Shown here piece after piece: positions 1 to 11,446 of a stretch of 64,000 nucleotides of DNA. Where the stretch lies: positions 49,244,042 through 49,308,041 of the forward strand of contig CM060734.1 of NCBI GenBank assembly GCA_030704615.1, given 5' to 3'. The notes beneath the pieces were generated by a model. The model saw only the letters and a program-made list of their open reading frames with translations, did not search any database and was not told where the DNA came from. A program made the position numbers and the translations under genes. The stretch comes from Takakia lepidozioides. Taxonomy: Eukaryota > Streptophyta > Takakiopsida > Takakiales > Takakiaceae. Position 1 is the first letter of the stretch, and every line of letters starts with the position of its first letter.

Positions 1-1100
1 CTTGTGCAGCACTTCTCAAACGACCTTCACACTTGGAACTTTGCAAGTAGGAAATCATCCCCTCCTTCTGCCCCCTCATTGGAGTCAATATCGGCAGTTT
101 TGATGGTTGAGGAATGTCATCTCAGTTCATCTTAACTATCATGCCCTTTTCAAATCGATGCTTTTGGACGAAAGCCATTCACCATCTGGACATCTACAGG
201 AGGATTGTAGGTTCATACTTCCATTTTGCTAAAGCCTTCGAAGCCCCTCAGGTAAGTAAAGTTGCTGCAAACTGCTCATGGGGAAGATTCTCTTAAAGGA
301 CTTGATTCGGCTGAAAATGAGATATTTGGCAATGTTACAAAATATTCCTGTAGCTGAAATTTTGAAAAGATAGATTGAGACTGATTAGCCAGGGAGTTGG
401 CATATTATGTGCAATAACATGCTTGAAATGCCAGGTTTTAGAGGAATGTTCATGGGTACTGGTCATAAGTTTAGTATAGGCAGGCCTGCCAAACTCTATC
501 CTAAAGTTGTTCTTACTGGATGTATGACCCTCAATGTTGTGGTTATCTTGCAGGCACTGGACAGATCACCCAATCCGGGAGGACTGTCTTCTCCAGAAAG
601 TTGAAAGCATTGGCACAACCAACTTCCACTTTCCCATCTTCTTCCCCATCTGTATTTTTGATAATTGTAGCTAGTTTGTATCAAAAAGTTTTGCTCACTT
701 CTTATGGATTTGTTGATGAGCCTGCAGATTGACCCCAACCAATGGTCATGGAACTTCCGAGACTCCTAGCTTCATTCTTTCAGTATGTACAACCAAAGAA
801 GCCTTCAGAACCCTGCTTAAACTTTGCAATTCAAGGTGAGATGGGAGAGGACAGTAAATGGCCAGGCTATAACTTCATGTGTGGAGACTGGAATTCGATA
901 TGGGAGTTGGGTTTATGGGCACAGATCTATGGCAAAGAAGGCAATAGCTGCTACCATATGTAATGACATTCTTCTTTCTGTGTACATACTACCACAAAAC
1001 ATGCAAGCTATCACCCAGCAAGTTCCACTGAACTGTAGCGATAAGAGTACTTGTAAAATTGTGCAATATTCCAGTAGCCTTCAATCCTCAGCAGGCACCC
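1..1100. other. Unassigned left flank
   Basis: No gene or known repeat is recognisable here. Short open frames on both strands lack domain signals, and a few splice-like AG and GT sites do not join into a convincing product. It precedes the left copy of the segmental duplication. It could hold the 3' part of a gene extending off the window, but nothing supports that directly. Confidence 0.4.
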
Positions 1101-2908
1101 ACGCTTGTGAAATAGGCAAGCACGGAACTGGTAAATTGGACAACGGGTTCAAAATGGTCACTTTGGGAAACTGTGGTTAGGAGTTAGGACTGAGGAAATC
1201 CCTCAGAATACAACGGATTCCAGTTTGTGGGCCCCTACTGTACACATGTGTAGCTGAAAGAGGCCATCTTCTAATTTCAGACTCTTGGTGTTAAGTATTG
1301 TTTGTTTGGAATCCACTGGGCATCCAAAGATAGCCCTACAATCATTCTGTGATTCAATAATTCCTCAGTCCAGACCAACTGTCCAGTTGAGAGTGGCTTG
1401 AGTGATGGAAGCCCATGCGAACACAATCGATCGGAGTTGGAGCCATGATGAAGAACACATCAGTTCATAAATCTGGGTTGCTCACCAACACATTCTTCAA
1501 GGACCCAGCATAAACATAACGCAGAAGCTAATGGGTGGATTACACGTTGGGAAGTGTGTGTAGATCCAGACTCTTATATCCCTGCCCTTGGACTAGCCAC
1601 AGTGCTGCACTGCAATGCACTTCATAGCTTCTTTATGAGAGACTCTAGATCTCGAACATACTGTCTACAGTCTAGCAGGCTTGAATCTCGATAGTTGCTA
1701 CCTCGCCATCAGTTTCAGCTAACCAATTCGGAAGGATTAGCAGACCATTAACAAGGGTGTTCAGCTTTCAAGTTTGAGCGCCAGTAGACTTTATCTACTT
1801 ATTAGAAATTAGAATTTCGTTGGGGGTAAGTGGTAGGAGAGTACTACAGCAAACACATTTAGTTGTGTAGTTTTCAAAGTAGAAGAAATCGAGTTTTATT
1901 ATAACATGGTGAAGAGTGGTGACGAATAAGGGAGCAAGCTCTGCGGTATGGAGAGTGAGAAGCAACATGAAGAATATTTGCATGATTCTCTTCGCTTTTT
2001 GTGTAATGTCGATTACAAACTGTAGTACGTACAGCATGCAGTCCCTTGCTAGTCCCTCTCCAACTGACTTTTCCCTGCCCTTTCATTCTGTGTAGTCGGC
2101 TTTGTGGATCCGCTGGACTTCAACTTTATCAGTATGTATTCTCATGTAAGTTCAGAAGAAGTAAGAGATAACTTAGAGCCGAGCAGTTGGGCGATCGAGT
2201 TCAAGGTTTTCAAGAGCTGAATTGTCAGTTTGAGTGTTAACTTCCTGCGGCATGAGCACAGTTTGCTGTCGAATATCATTACTTGAGAATGGAGCTGGTC
2301 CCTGACTGAAGACCTGATGAACTGTGCATACAGCCCAGACGAGGTAAGTAGCTAGCTTGCATTCATAAGAAATTGTGTCTTACGCATAACTGAGCTTTAA
2401 CGCATCAACCCACTAGAACTATGTGCAAAGCTTCAAATATACCGATGTCGAGACCGATGGCCTTTCGTTGCAGCTTATGCGCAGTCTCCTAGAATCCCGG
2501 CTTCGATCTTGCTCTCAAAGCTAGCTCCTCAGAAAGATGCTGCACCGAGAGACAGATCGTTCGGCAGAAGGCCAGTAAATGTTGTTGCATCTTGAGAATC
2601 TCGGGCCTGTTAGTATGATGCTCAGGAATTCTGGGTGTATGTGCTAGATTTTAACGAGCTAGCGATTTTAGACCTGTTCTTTTCTGATTTTTTTGTGGGT
2701 AAGTCCTAGATACCTTCCGTGTAAATGCACGTCTCTGATGGAATACGGGCTTTCGGTCGACTTGTTGCGTCGGGTGCAAGAGGATTGATGATTTGGAGAA
2801 CTGTCAAATTCGTTCATCATTTCTAGCGTGATCTTGTGATACGTATATTCTCCATTCTGATACATCTCTTAATGGTATGGCTCAACCTCTGGACAAAGAT
2901 CGTGTGCA

Positions 2909-4875
2909 ATGGCTAAGGCAGAGGCTTTAGTGTGGGTTATATTCCACTGGTCAACACTGATCCAAGGAGCCTTCGCAAACGGAGGACAGTCCTTCATACC
3001 GGCAAAACCATTGGTGCCGGCCTTCTTTGTATTTGGGGACTCTCTTGCTGACCCAGGCAACAACAACAACTTATATACAGTGGCCAAGGCAAACTACTTA
3101 CCCTCCGGAAAAGACTTCGACACACACATGCCAACAGGAAGGTTTTGCAATGGACGCAATGGAATGGATGTCCATGGTGAGTAATGTATGCTGGTCACAT
3201 GGCCTTGCAAATTTCTGCAGCTCCACGAAGAAACATCGAATTTCAGTTGGGTACACTTGATACTGCATGTCTATTCATGCCTCAAACATATCGTCTTTGA
3301 TACCATGCAGTGAATGTAAGGGGTACTGTCTGTGGATTCAGATTAGAAAGTGGAAGGATTTTGGTTAGACTTCCGAAATTTCCTTGAAACGTGGTCAAGG
3401 TTTGCATAGAGATTTGAAAAGCTTCAACTCTATAAAGTTTCTCACATGTAATCTGTTGTGCATGGCCCCGAACTAATGCCTACCTAGGCTGTTGGCTAAC
3501 TGGCAGCTGAGTTCTTGGGTTTGCCCTTGGTGCCACCATATCTCGATCCCGCAACGAAAGGTGGACGGCTACTACAGGGCGTGAATTTTGCATCAGGGGG
3601 CACTGGCATCCTCAACCAAACTGGCTTCGAAGCTGTACGTTTGTCAGGTTATGTCTTGACGAAGACTTCGTAAATGGTTTAGTTGACGTTCAATGCATGC
3701 TCGCCCGAGTTGGAAATTTCCCTGTGTCAGGTTTTCAAGAAGACTAACGGATGATGTTGGCAGGACGAAGTTAGTCCATTGTCATCGCAGATAGAGGCCT
3801 TCCAGAAAGTGAAGGAAGAAATTTCTGGGATGCTTGGGCCCGAGGCTAGCCGTAAGTTCTTTGCCGACTCATTCTTCTACATCGTCGCTGGGGGTGACGA
3901 TATACTCAACGGATACTATGGCCTTGTGCCAAGCGAGCTGCCCAACCTGTATACACCGTCTGAGTTTGAAGACCTACTTATATCAACGCTCTCTTCTCAG
4001 ATTGGGGTAAAATCCTATATTCTCGATGGCTTCGAATAGCACTGCAAATGTGCATTGCAGTCAAGCTTGTGTGTAAACTTATTGATCTATTGGAGGTGAA
4101 ATGCAGCTCTGAAATGTAGATCTTCCTGGTAGGGCGTGCAGATTTCTAACAGTGGACCGAAGTCAACTGGTATATGTGAAATTGAAGTTGAGTCCTTTCA
4201 AATTTCCTCAGGACTTTGTTGTTGCAGTTTCTCTACAGCCTGGGGGCCAGAAAGATTGGAGTGGCTGGTCTTGCACCACTGGGGTGTGTCCCCTAACAGC
4301 TCAGCAGGTACCAGAGCGTGGGGGCATGTGTGCCTTTTCCAGTGCCCTAGTAAGCATGGTCGCTAACTTGAGCGCCAGGCTGCCAGGGTTAGGGGTGGTG
4401 TCCACCCATTTTTTCTCTATGCTCCTCGATGAAGTCCAAAATCCTCCAGCTTATGGTGAGTGGAAAAACTACCATCTTGATTGTCATAAAATTCTTATAC
4501 AGTCCATGTTGAGCACGGTCAGGGCATGTTTCAGTTCAGAGAGTGGATGTTGCAGAGACATCACTTGAGATTGTGACTTGCTTAGAAGACACAGTCCTGA
4601 GAGGCTCTCAACGCCATCCGTCCTACATACATAAAGAGATGAATCAAACATTCAATGACTTTGCAGGATTTTTAAATGGAGATACCGGATGCTGTGGCTC
4701 TGACAGCTTTGGAGGATGCACCGAGCTCAACCTCTGCCAGAACACCCGAGACTACATATGGTGGGACTGGTTCCATCCGACTGACAAGATGTCCAGAGAG
4801 CTCATGCAGGCCGTCTTCTTCAATGGCCCTCCCTTCAGTATACCAGTGAGTGTGCAGCAGCTAGTGCTTTCGTAA
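2909..4875 (+). pseudogene. GDSL esterase/lipase, broken copy A
   Basis: Five exons match the intact paralogue at 35222-37197: 2909-3176, 3507-3634, 3764-4006, 4228-4455 and 4667-4875, all with GT-AG borders. Exon 1 carries a hydrophobic N-terminus and the GDS nucleophile motif (FVFGDSLADPGNNN). Exon 3 carries block III in the form GGDD, and exon 5 the D-x-x-H block (DWFHPTD). Exon 4 has two lesions: an in-frame TAA at 4294-4296 where the paralogue has TCA, and a 25-bp deletion near 4337 that shifts the frame. The product would stop after about 235 residues and lose the catalytic Asp and His. The splice sites remain intact, so the damage looks recent. Alternative splicing that skips exon 4 would still change the frame. 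Confidence 0.9.
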
Positions 4876-5118
4876 TGTGTCTCTTCTCTTACAAAACATC
4901 TCCACACTTGGTCTATCATTACTTCATCTGTTCCTCAAAGTGAGAGCTGACACCCTTGTACAAACCCGTGTCGCCCATTCTTTGTCTCAAGTTAGCTCCT
5001 TGAGTGAGGTGTCTTCTATTCTTTTGGTTTGTAGCTGAGGAGGTATTTGAGGCTGACTTGGGGCCAGCCTTAATACCCCCTTTGTAAATTAGGCCCTTAC
5101 CTGAGGGGGTCTCTTGAT

Positions 5119-5124
5119 AATAAA
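5119..5124 (+). other. Polyadenylation signal AATAAA, GDSL copy A
   Basis: A canonical AATAAA lies about 245 bp downstream of the stop codon of GDSL copy A. It is conserved at the matching position of copy B (37441-37446), and the copies diverge more just after it. Confidence 0.5.
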
Positions 5125-5204
5125 CGGATTTCCTGTTCTGCACCGGAGTTCAAACCCAGCATCCCCTGTTGGTCCGCTTCACCTTGTCGCAATGATCCAC
5201 ATGG

Positions 5205-5210
<6 letters not shown>

Positions 5211-5242
<32 letters not shown>
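5211..5242 (+). repeat. (GTTTT)n microsatellite
   Basis: About six tandem GTTTT units stand at the right edge of duplication copy A. Directly downstream is a short 'aggggacagagcccct' segment resembling the SINE-like repeats near 37.6 kb and 62.6 kb. Confidence 0.8.
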
Positions 5243-5299
5243 CTGTTTTTTCCTTACAGAACAGGGGACAGAGCCCCTGGGAATTTATTAAGGTAACGA

Positions 5300-6490
5300 A
5301 AAAATAACCTTACAATGCCATGAAGGCTGAGAATTGAGGTTCCACTCTGAGCCAACAGTTCAGGAAAAAGTGAAGAGAGAAGAATATTAGGAGAGAGAAG
5401 GAGTGGAGCCGAGGCAGCATCCAGTACTGATACTACACAAAGCCTTAAGCATTAACTAGCACTTAGCAGAAGCATTAAGCACTACATACTGCCCCTTTTC
5501 CGTTTAGGAGCATCAAAAGATAATTGTCCTTTTGATTTTCCTTTCCTAAGACTATGCCTATGCCGCCAATTCACCTCTGCTTCATCAGCCTCCAGCGGAG
5601 AGCAGTTTGTTTTAAAACATAAAAAACAAGGCGTGACATACACGAAGGCCCTGCCATTATATTGATAAGGCATAGATTTATATTTTCTTAATATAAATCT
5701 GCCTGTATTTCAAAGTTTTTGTGGAGCAGTGTTTTTTTTAGGGCGAAAATTTGCCAAATGGCGACCTCAAAACATTAAAATAGAATATTCTGTCGTAAAT
5801 TCCATGGATGAAATCGTCAAACTTCTACAAGGGAAAGAAAAACAATGGATGAATTTGCCAAATATGGATGATATAAATGGATGAAAGTACATAGGAGGAT
5901 GATTCTATCCAAATTTTCAATGGATGAACAAAATATATAGCTATTTCTAGTAGCCACTCGTGCTATTTTTCAAATTTAAGAAAACAGTCACTGTCGTGGA
6001 GTAGGTCAACTTAGGGATGTTTGTTATTTTAATGCTGTTTTCATTTCATAATACGAGGGGAAAAAAAAACATTTGTAATAAGAGATGGAGCAAACATGAT
6101 TTTTAAGTCAAATTGAGGTCTAAGACTTGTATTCAATAAAAATAAAATAAATGGATTATATTGGTATACTTGATTCATCGAATTCATAAATCGATATTGG
6201 TGTTAATGATTGGTAATGTGTATATCGTACCAACCTACGCTATTCGTTGAGCCTTTGCCTGGAATATATATATATACATATATTTCAGTGGTTCAGCATG
6301 GTCTAAATATTTGCAGTTTTAACATTTATAATAATATATGGTGTATAATATAAAAATACATATCATACTTAAGAGCGTACGCAATCTATAAAAATAAAAA
6401 TAAAAATAAAAAATGTAATGGTAGTGAGCAATTGTTGGGTTCGAATATTTAGAATTTTAACACTTGAAGCACAATAGTTTCTTTTTTACT
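5300..6490. other. AT-rich intergenic DNA
   Basis: No gene is seen. The stretch has AT-rich simple sequence, including an (AAAAT)n run near 6388-6412 and TA runs near 6260-6285. It may be the 3' portion of the Helitron that starts near 7.4 kb on the minus strand, but no diagnostic 3' hairpin could be assigned. Confidence 0.4.
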
Positions 6491-6497
6491 AACATGG

Positions 6498-7435
6498 TTA
6501 GGAAGTTTGAATGCAAGATAAACTGGTTTACGATCAGTCCAATATGCTTCAGCTGTACCAGATTTGCATAGTTAGGTGCATTTAACCATATATGGTCAAG
6601 TTGAGAGTTATAGTCTATAGTATGTTATTTGAAATTTATGAATTTGCATGTAATCTTGAAGCATGATAGATTGAGAAGTCTTTTGTAACTTATCTACATT
6701 GAAATCCTCAATAAATATCGTTGGACAACATTGTGGACAACATTGTGGTGCTCTATTATACATATCATCGAAATGTAATAAGAAAATTTGCAATGACATT
6801 TTGGGAGGGTTATAAATTAATGCAATTACATTTAGCCATCTTCCTGAATTTATATTGAAGGTTGCAGAAATGAATTCGGCACCATCATATGTGTGTGTTT
6901 CATGTTATGAAAGAATAGTTTTAGTGTCACATAAAATGACAGCGCCATGATCATTATGACATGCTATATAAGAAAATTGGGAGTGATTAATGAAAGTATT
7001 CCACTTTAAATTAGGTGGTGATTGTGTTTCATTCAAGCATGAAATGTGTGAAGCTTGTAGGTTTGGATTGGATATAATATCATAATAGTATTGATTTTAC
7101 GAACGAGTATTTAATGTTTGCACGACCAAGAAAGAACATCGCAATTGCGATGTGATAGGTATTGACAATTTATGTTGTGCCATTGTTGTGAGACATCTCA
7201 TTTTTTCAACAACCAATTTATCAACATTGAATTTTGTAGGTTCAAGTGGGTTCAAAATATATAAGTGATCGTTTCTCTTATTCTAGACAAAATTGTATAC
7301 GTTAGACCATGTCTTGTAACACCTTTCGGATCAAAACTAGTTGATCAAAGGGCAAGCCTTGAGCACGATGTATGGTTCGGGCTGCTGCGAGTGCAGCCAA
7401 TGTGCAAGCTAGTGATGTCGTAGCAGAAGGGCGGG
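6498..7435 (-). mobile_element. Helitron2/Helentron remnant: helicase C-terminus plus endonuclease
   Basis: Read on the minus strand, 7351-7400 encodes RTIHRAQGLPFDQL. This is the last helicase motif of PIF1-like Helitron helicases. It is followed by NPLEPTKFNVDKL near 7205-7250, as after the helicase of Helitron2-type elements. An endonuclease/exonuclease/phosphatase fold comes next in conserved order: CLNETQS near 7030, a DHGAVI segment near 6950, IYNPP near 6800, DFNVDK near 6700, LDHIWLNAP near 6590 and a TDRKPVYLAFKLPN end near 6510. Helicase followed by a C-terminal endonuclease is the Rep-Hel-EN layout of Helentrons, not of canonical plant Helitrons. Several frameshifts and stops show it is dead. 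No Rep domain was found upstream and the element ends are not defined. Confidence 0.7.
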
Positions 7436-7439
7436 AAGT

Positions 7440-10361
7440 TCTCGAAGTTAGTTCCTGTTGTTGCCAAGAGCAAGGTCTGTGGGGAATGTCACATCTAGAT
7501 CTGAACCGGCTCAGTCTTACTTTGTTGGCATAGAACCCCTTGGAGGTGTTTTTCTCCCTCCCTGCAGAGATCGTAAAGCTCCGAGATCTTCATCACAGCT
7601 TATATTGGTCGGGGTTGAGATACACTTCAGATGGGGATGTGTATATCTTGGTGGAGGGTTGGACGGGGTGGTGCGGATAGAAAGGGTAGAGGTGGTAACG
7701 ATGCAGCTGATGATGGCTAGAACGAATATGATAGTGGAGGCACATGAAATAAAGATCTTGCTCAGATCTTGAGCAAATTTTCCTTGAACATGTTGCCCAA
7801 TGACTACTAATCGGCTTTCCACAGCTTCATCTACTGATATTGATAACCCACTTCATATGCCCAGTGGTTTGAGGTACTTGACTATTATTGCAAAAATGTT
7901 GGATGAAGAAGACTTCCGTGCATCTCAAATTGAGCTAGTGGATATTTCTTCCACCTCCACCCACAATCCACCTAAGATAAGCTGTCATTTCATGGAGCTG
8001 GAATGGATTTAAAGGTTAGTTTCTTCTCTTATTGTACACTTTAACAATCACAGATCTTCAAATTACATATTTAACATACTATTGGCATTTTCTGTGTTGA
8101 AGACATTGGTGTGGCACATTTAAATATATCGTCTGCTCCATATCAACCCTAGGTTTTGGCTTTCTATGAAGCTGCAGCTTGTCTTCCCCGCAGCTTCTTC
8201 TCCGGGTCTGTTCCTTCCCCAGCAAACAAATGCATCTTAGTTTTTCCCACGTTGAAAGCAAAGTCCACTTACCGTACTTATATCATAAATAACAATTTAT
8301 ACATATGAACAATAGCGGAAATTTTGGGCCTACTATACATGCTTACTCTCCTTCCATCCACATACTGATTGAAAGGGAATATATGCAGACAAAATCAGGG
8401 AGGATTATTATAATCTATTTTCTTGTTTTGACAATAAGCTCATTTTAAGCGCATATTAGGGGATTCGTATCAATGTTGTACGGATATGAAAACCCCAAAG
8501 GACACACACACACACACACACACATATATACAGGTCGAAAGTGACTATATGCAAATGAGCAATATTTCCATAGGAGCAATGGACAAGTTATTCTGGTGCC
8601 ATTCACCAAGCCTATTTCCAGAAAAGTCTTTAGGAGCCACTAATGAGGGATGGGCCATTCAAAGCAATTCTATCGTAGTTTGCAAAGCTGCTTTGACAAT
8701 GTTGGTTCTAGTACTAAACATCAAACATTTCACTTTCCTTCATCAAAGGCCCGAAGTTCGGCCTTGTTATCTTTGACTTTAATAGCTTTAAAAAATAGAT
8801 TTGGAATATGATATGCAAATTTTCTATTTTGAAGAGATCCCACTTTGCAATTGTCTGATATAAATATTTTCTCATAACTTCTTCGGAACGCGCATGGCCA
8901 AAAAATAAAGTTGAGAAATTGTATTCTTCACGGTTACGATCTCGGAAAAGTTTCTACGAGGTTTGTATCCTTCACTCGGAGCGATTGCATATGTATTATG
9001 TTGATGATCAAAAAACTGTACCGCGTCAAGGAAATTTTCTATAAATGTGTCTGTAGGAATATTTTTGTGCGTTTCTTCGAAACAGTCATAAGCATTTTGA
9101 TTATTGTCTGGGAACTATCAGATAACTCAAACATCATTATCTTTCCAATTTCTTCTTATTGATAGGCCATCAAGCTGATATAATAGAGATTCATATAAAT
9201 CATGCAATGTTTTTATAGCCATGTTTGGCTGATCGTACCCAGTGACATGTAAGCTGAATTATATTCAAAAAAAAATTTAAAAAAATTATTGCTATTGTTA
9301 CTTCATCCGGCTTGTACTTGCAGAAGATGTTGAAGAAGTTCCAAGTGCCTTTAGATATCCGTCTGAACCAGAAAGCGCTGATCGACAAAGGCCAAGAAAG
9401 AGGACACAGGAGCTAATGTGTGCCACCAGCCTTGTTATCAGGAATGCCTGGAAATTAGTGAGTGCAAGCTTCCTGTCGGAAGTTAGATAGTTCATAGAGC
9501 CTTGTACAATGTAGGCCACATGCTATGTCACATCCTCGAATGCTCAGAGGCAGGAGAATACATGGATATTATCAATATTTGTTGGAACATTAATAATGCT
9601 ATAATGTCAAATTGACCAAATCCACGCAGCTGATATATTTGTGCAAATGTCATTCAAGGGACTACAAGGCGTTTTTCCAATAGATTTAAGATATCTACTG
9701 ATTTAATCACATTTTTTGGTTCATAATAATATTAAATAAGAAAATTTACACTTTTATCATCATCAATCATAGGCCTACAAATTTTTAATAAATATGATGG
9801 TTCTATTTTCAGATCTCGGATATTTGAATTCATGTAATTTGAATGATCTGTGGGAGTCAATCTGATTTGATATCGAAACCATAATCTGTGGCAACATATA
9901 CACACGAACCTAGGAGAATCATCTATAGTATTTTTGTGTTTTCAAGGAACACACGTCGTTTTTATTTTTGAATGTTAATTTTTAGATGTCTTTTATTTTA
10001 ATAGGATTTGCTTGGTTTTTAGGATTTTCACCTTTCTTTTGCAATAAATATGGATGTCGGATAATTTGTTTCAAAGATATTTTAAATGAGCATGAGAACA
10101 TAAAAATTATATCTCCAAATTCTTTGGTTGAGAAAATAGGATTTTTTGTTTAGCCCTTAATTTCCTACAAGGTGAATTTTTTCAATCCCAAAAAACCGTA
10201 CACATACCTACCTACCTGGCCTCTACACCATCTCCCCAAATTTTAGGAATTTTCAACGTTGAGTTTGAGAGATTATATTGTTCTTTTAGGGAAAGTTTTT
10301 TTTTTTTTTTTTTTAATTTTAAACCTTTATTTGCTATGACCAACATTCTAGAACTGAAAGA
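7440..10361. other. Intergenic, AT-rich, no gene seen
   Basis: Only short open frames without recognisable domains occur on either strand. A (CA)n microsatellite lies at 8502-8523, and long A or T runs occur near 9270 and 10300. The first few hundred bases could be decayed upstream helicase sequence of the Helitron, but I see no motif to prove it. Confidence 0.45.
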
Positions 10362-10366
10362 GCTTT

Positions 10367-11018
10367 TGTCACAGACATAGCCCAAAGAAACTTACCAGGA
10401 GTAAATACCAAAAGTTATCAAGTTATCATGTTATCGAAAGTTACCGTGATCTACCATGATCTATCATGATTTATCATAAATTACCATTAGTTACCAAATT
10501 ACCGAGAGTTTACCAAATTACCAAGAGTAACTTGAAAAACTGCTCAGGAAGCTTCTTTTGGAGGAAACTTCTCCATCAAGATACCTTATTTGTTTAAGGA
10601 AGCTTCTCCATCAAGAAACCTTTGTTTAATCTTGGAAACTTCTCCAGCAAGAAGCTTCCATAGGGGAAGCTTCTTAGGGAAGCTTCCTAGTAGCCAATAT
10701 ATATAGGAGACGAGATTGGACACTCTTCAGTCTCGCCAACACCAGTTCAAGCTACTCTTGTTTCCAGTTCCGAGTACTCCAGTCCAGCTCCCAGTACTCT
10801 AGCCCAGTTTCCAATATCTGGTACCCCAGTCCAGTTTCTAGCATTCCAGTATTCAAGTCGTGTTCCAATATCTTGTACTTTTGTTCATTGTTATAAAGAT
10901 CGTCTTGATTCCTATTTACTCATCGTGCATACGGCCACGCCGACCTTGACTTGTTATCTAGTCTTGTACCTCTAGTCTGATCTCTTGTTTGTGTTCAGTC
11001 ATGTTCTTGTCATTGACA
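10367..11018 (+). repeat. 5' LTR of chromovirus 1
   Basis: This 652-bp repeat begins TGTCACAG and ends TTGACA. It matches 14689-15540 except for the extra segment there. A TATA box (TATATATAGG at 10698-10707) sits inside, so the promoter is probably here. The left third is rich in short 'agttacc' and 'catgatc' repeats, and the middle in 'gaagcttct' repeats. Confidence 0.92.
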
Positions 11019-11056
11019 GTTTGACGAGACTAAAGTTTGTTCCTTAGTTAGTTAAG

Positions 11057-11446
11057 ATGGAAGGCACATTTGCGGAAATGGTCGCCACATTGCAGAGTCT
11101 TCAGCTCCACATGTAAGAACTTCGTGCCTCTACTGCCCAACTACAAGCTGATCAGTCTCAAAATCTTGACAACGCTCTCAACAATTTGCAACAACAAATT
11201 TCAAAGTTGAAGGAGTCGAACAATGGATCTTTAACCTTACGAGTCCTTACTACAACAAGTCCTACTGCAACGGTTCTTCCAAATCTTCAACAGATTACAA
11301 GGGAACCAAAGGTCAGCATGCCCGAAAAATTTGATGGGACGAGATCAAGATTTCGCGGTTTTGTTCAACAAGTACAATTGTTCCTACGACTACATCCACA
11401 ACGCTACCCAGATGAAGGTATTCAAACCCCTGTTTCTTGGAGTTAG
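11057..11446 (+). pseudogene. Truncated gag of chromovirus 1
   Basis: An ATG at 11057 lies 38 bp after the 5' LTR and opens a frame with a coiled-coil-like Gln/Leu-rich N-terminus. It then enters a capsid-like segment (PEKFDGTRSRFRGFVQQV, about 11319-11372). There is an in-frame TAA at 11114. The rest of gag, the zinc knuckle and the protease are missing, and the frame runs into pol sequence by about 11430. This indicates an internal deletion. Confidence 0.75.

Larger units (their letters stand above)
1105..5203 (+). repeat. Segmental duplication, left copy (GDSL block A)
   Basis: The sequence from about 1105 to 5203 is collinear with 32977-37535. Homology starts at a shared 'cttgtgaaataggc' and ends just after a shared 'caccttgtcgcaatgatcca'. 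It covers roughly 1.8 kb of 5' flank, the whole GDSL gene and its 3' flank. By my count the last coding exon differs at 7 of 209 positions. The left copy lacks about 0.4 kb that the right copy has in the 5' flank. The copies are in direct orientation, about 32 kb apart, with mobile elements filling the gap. Confidence 0.93.
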
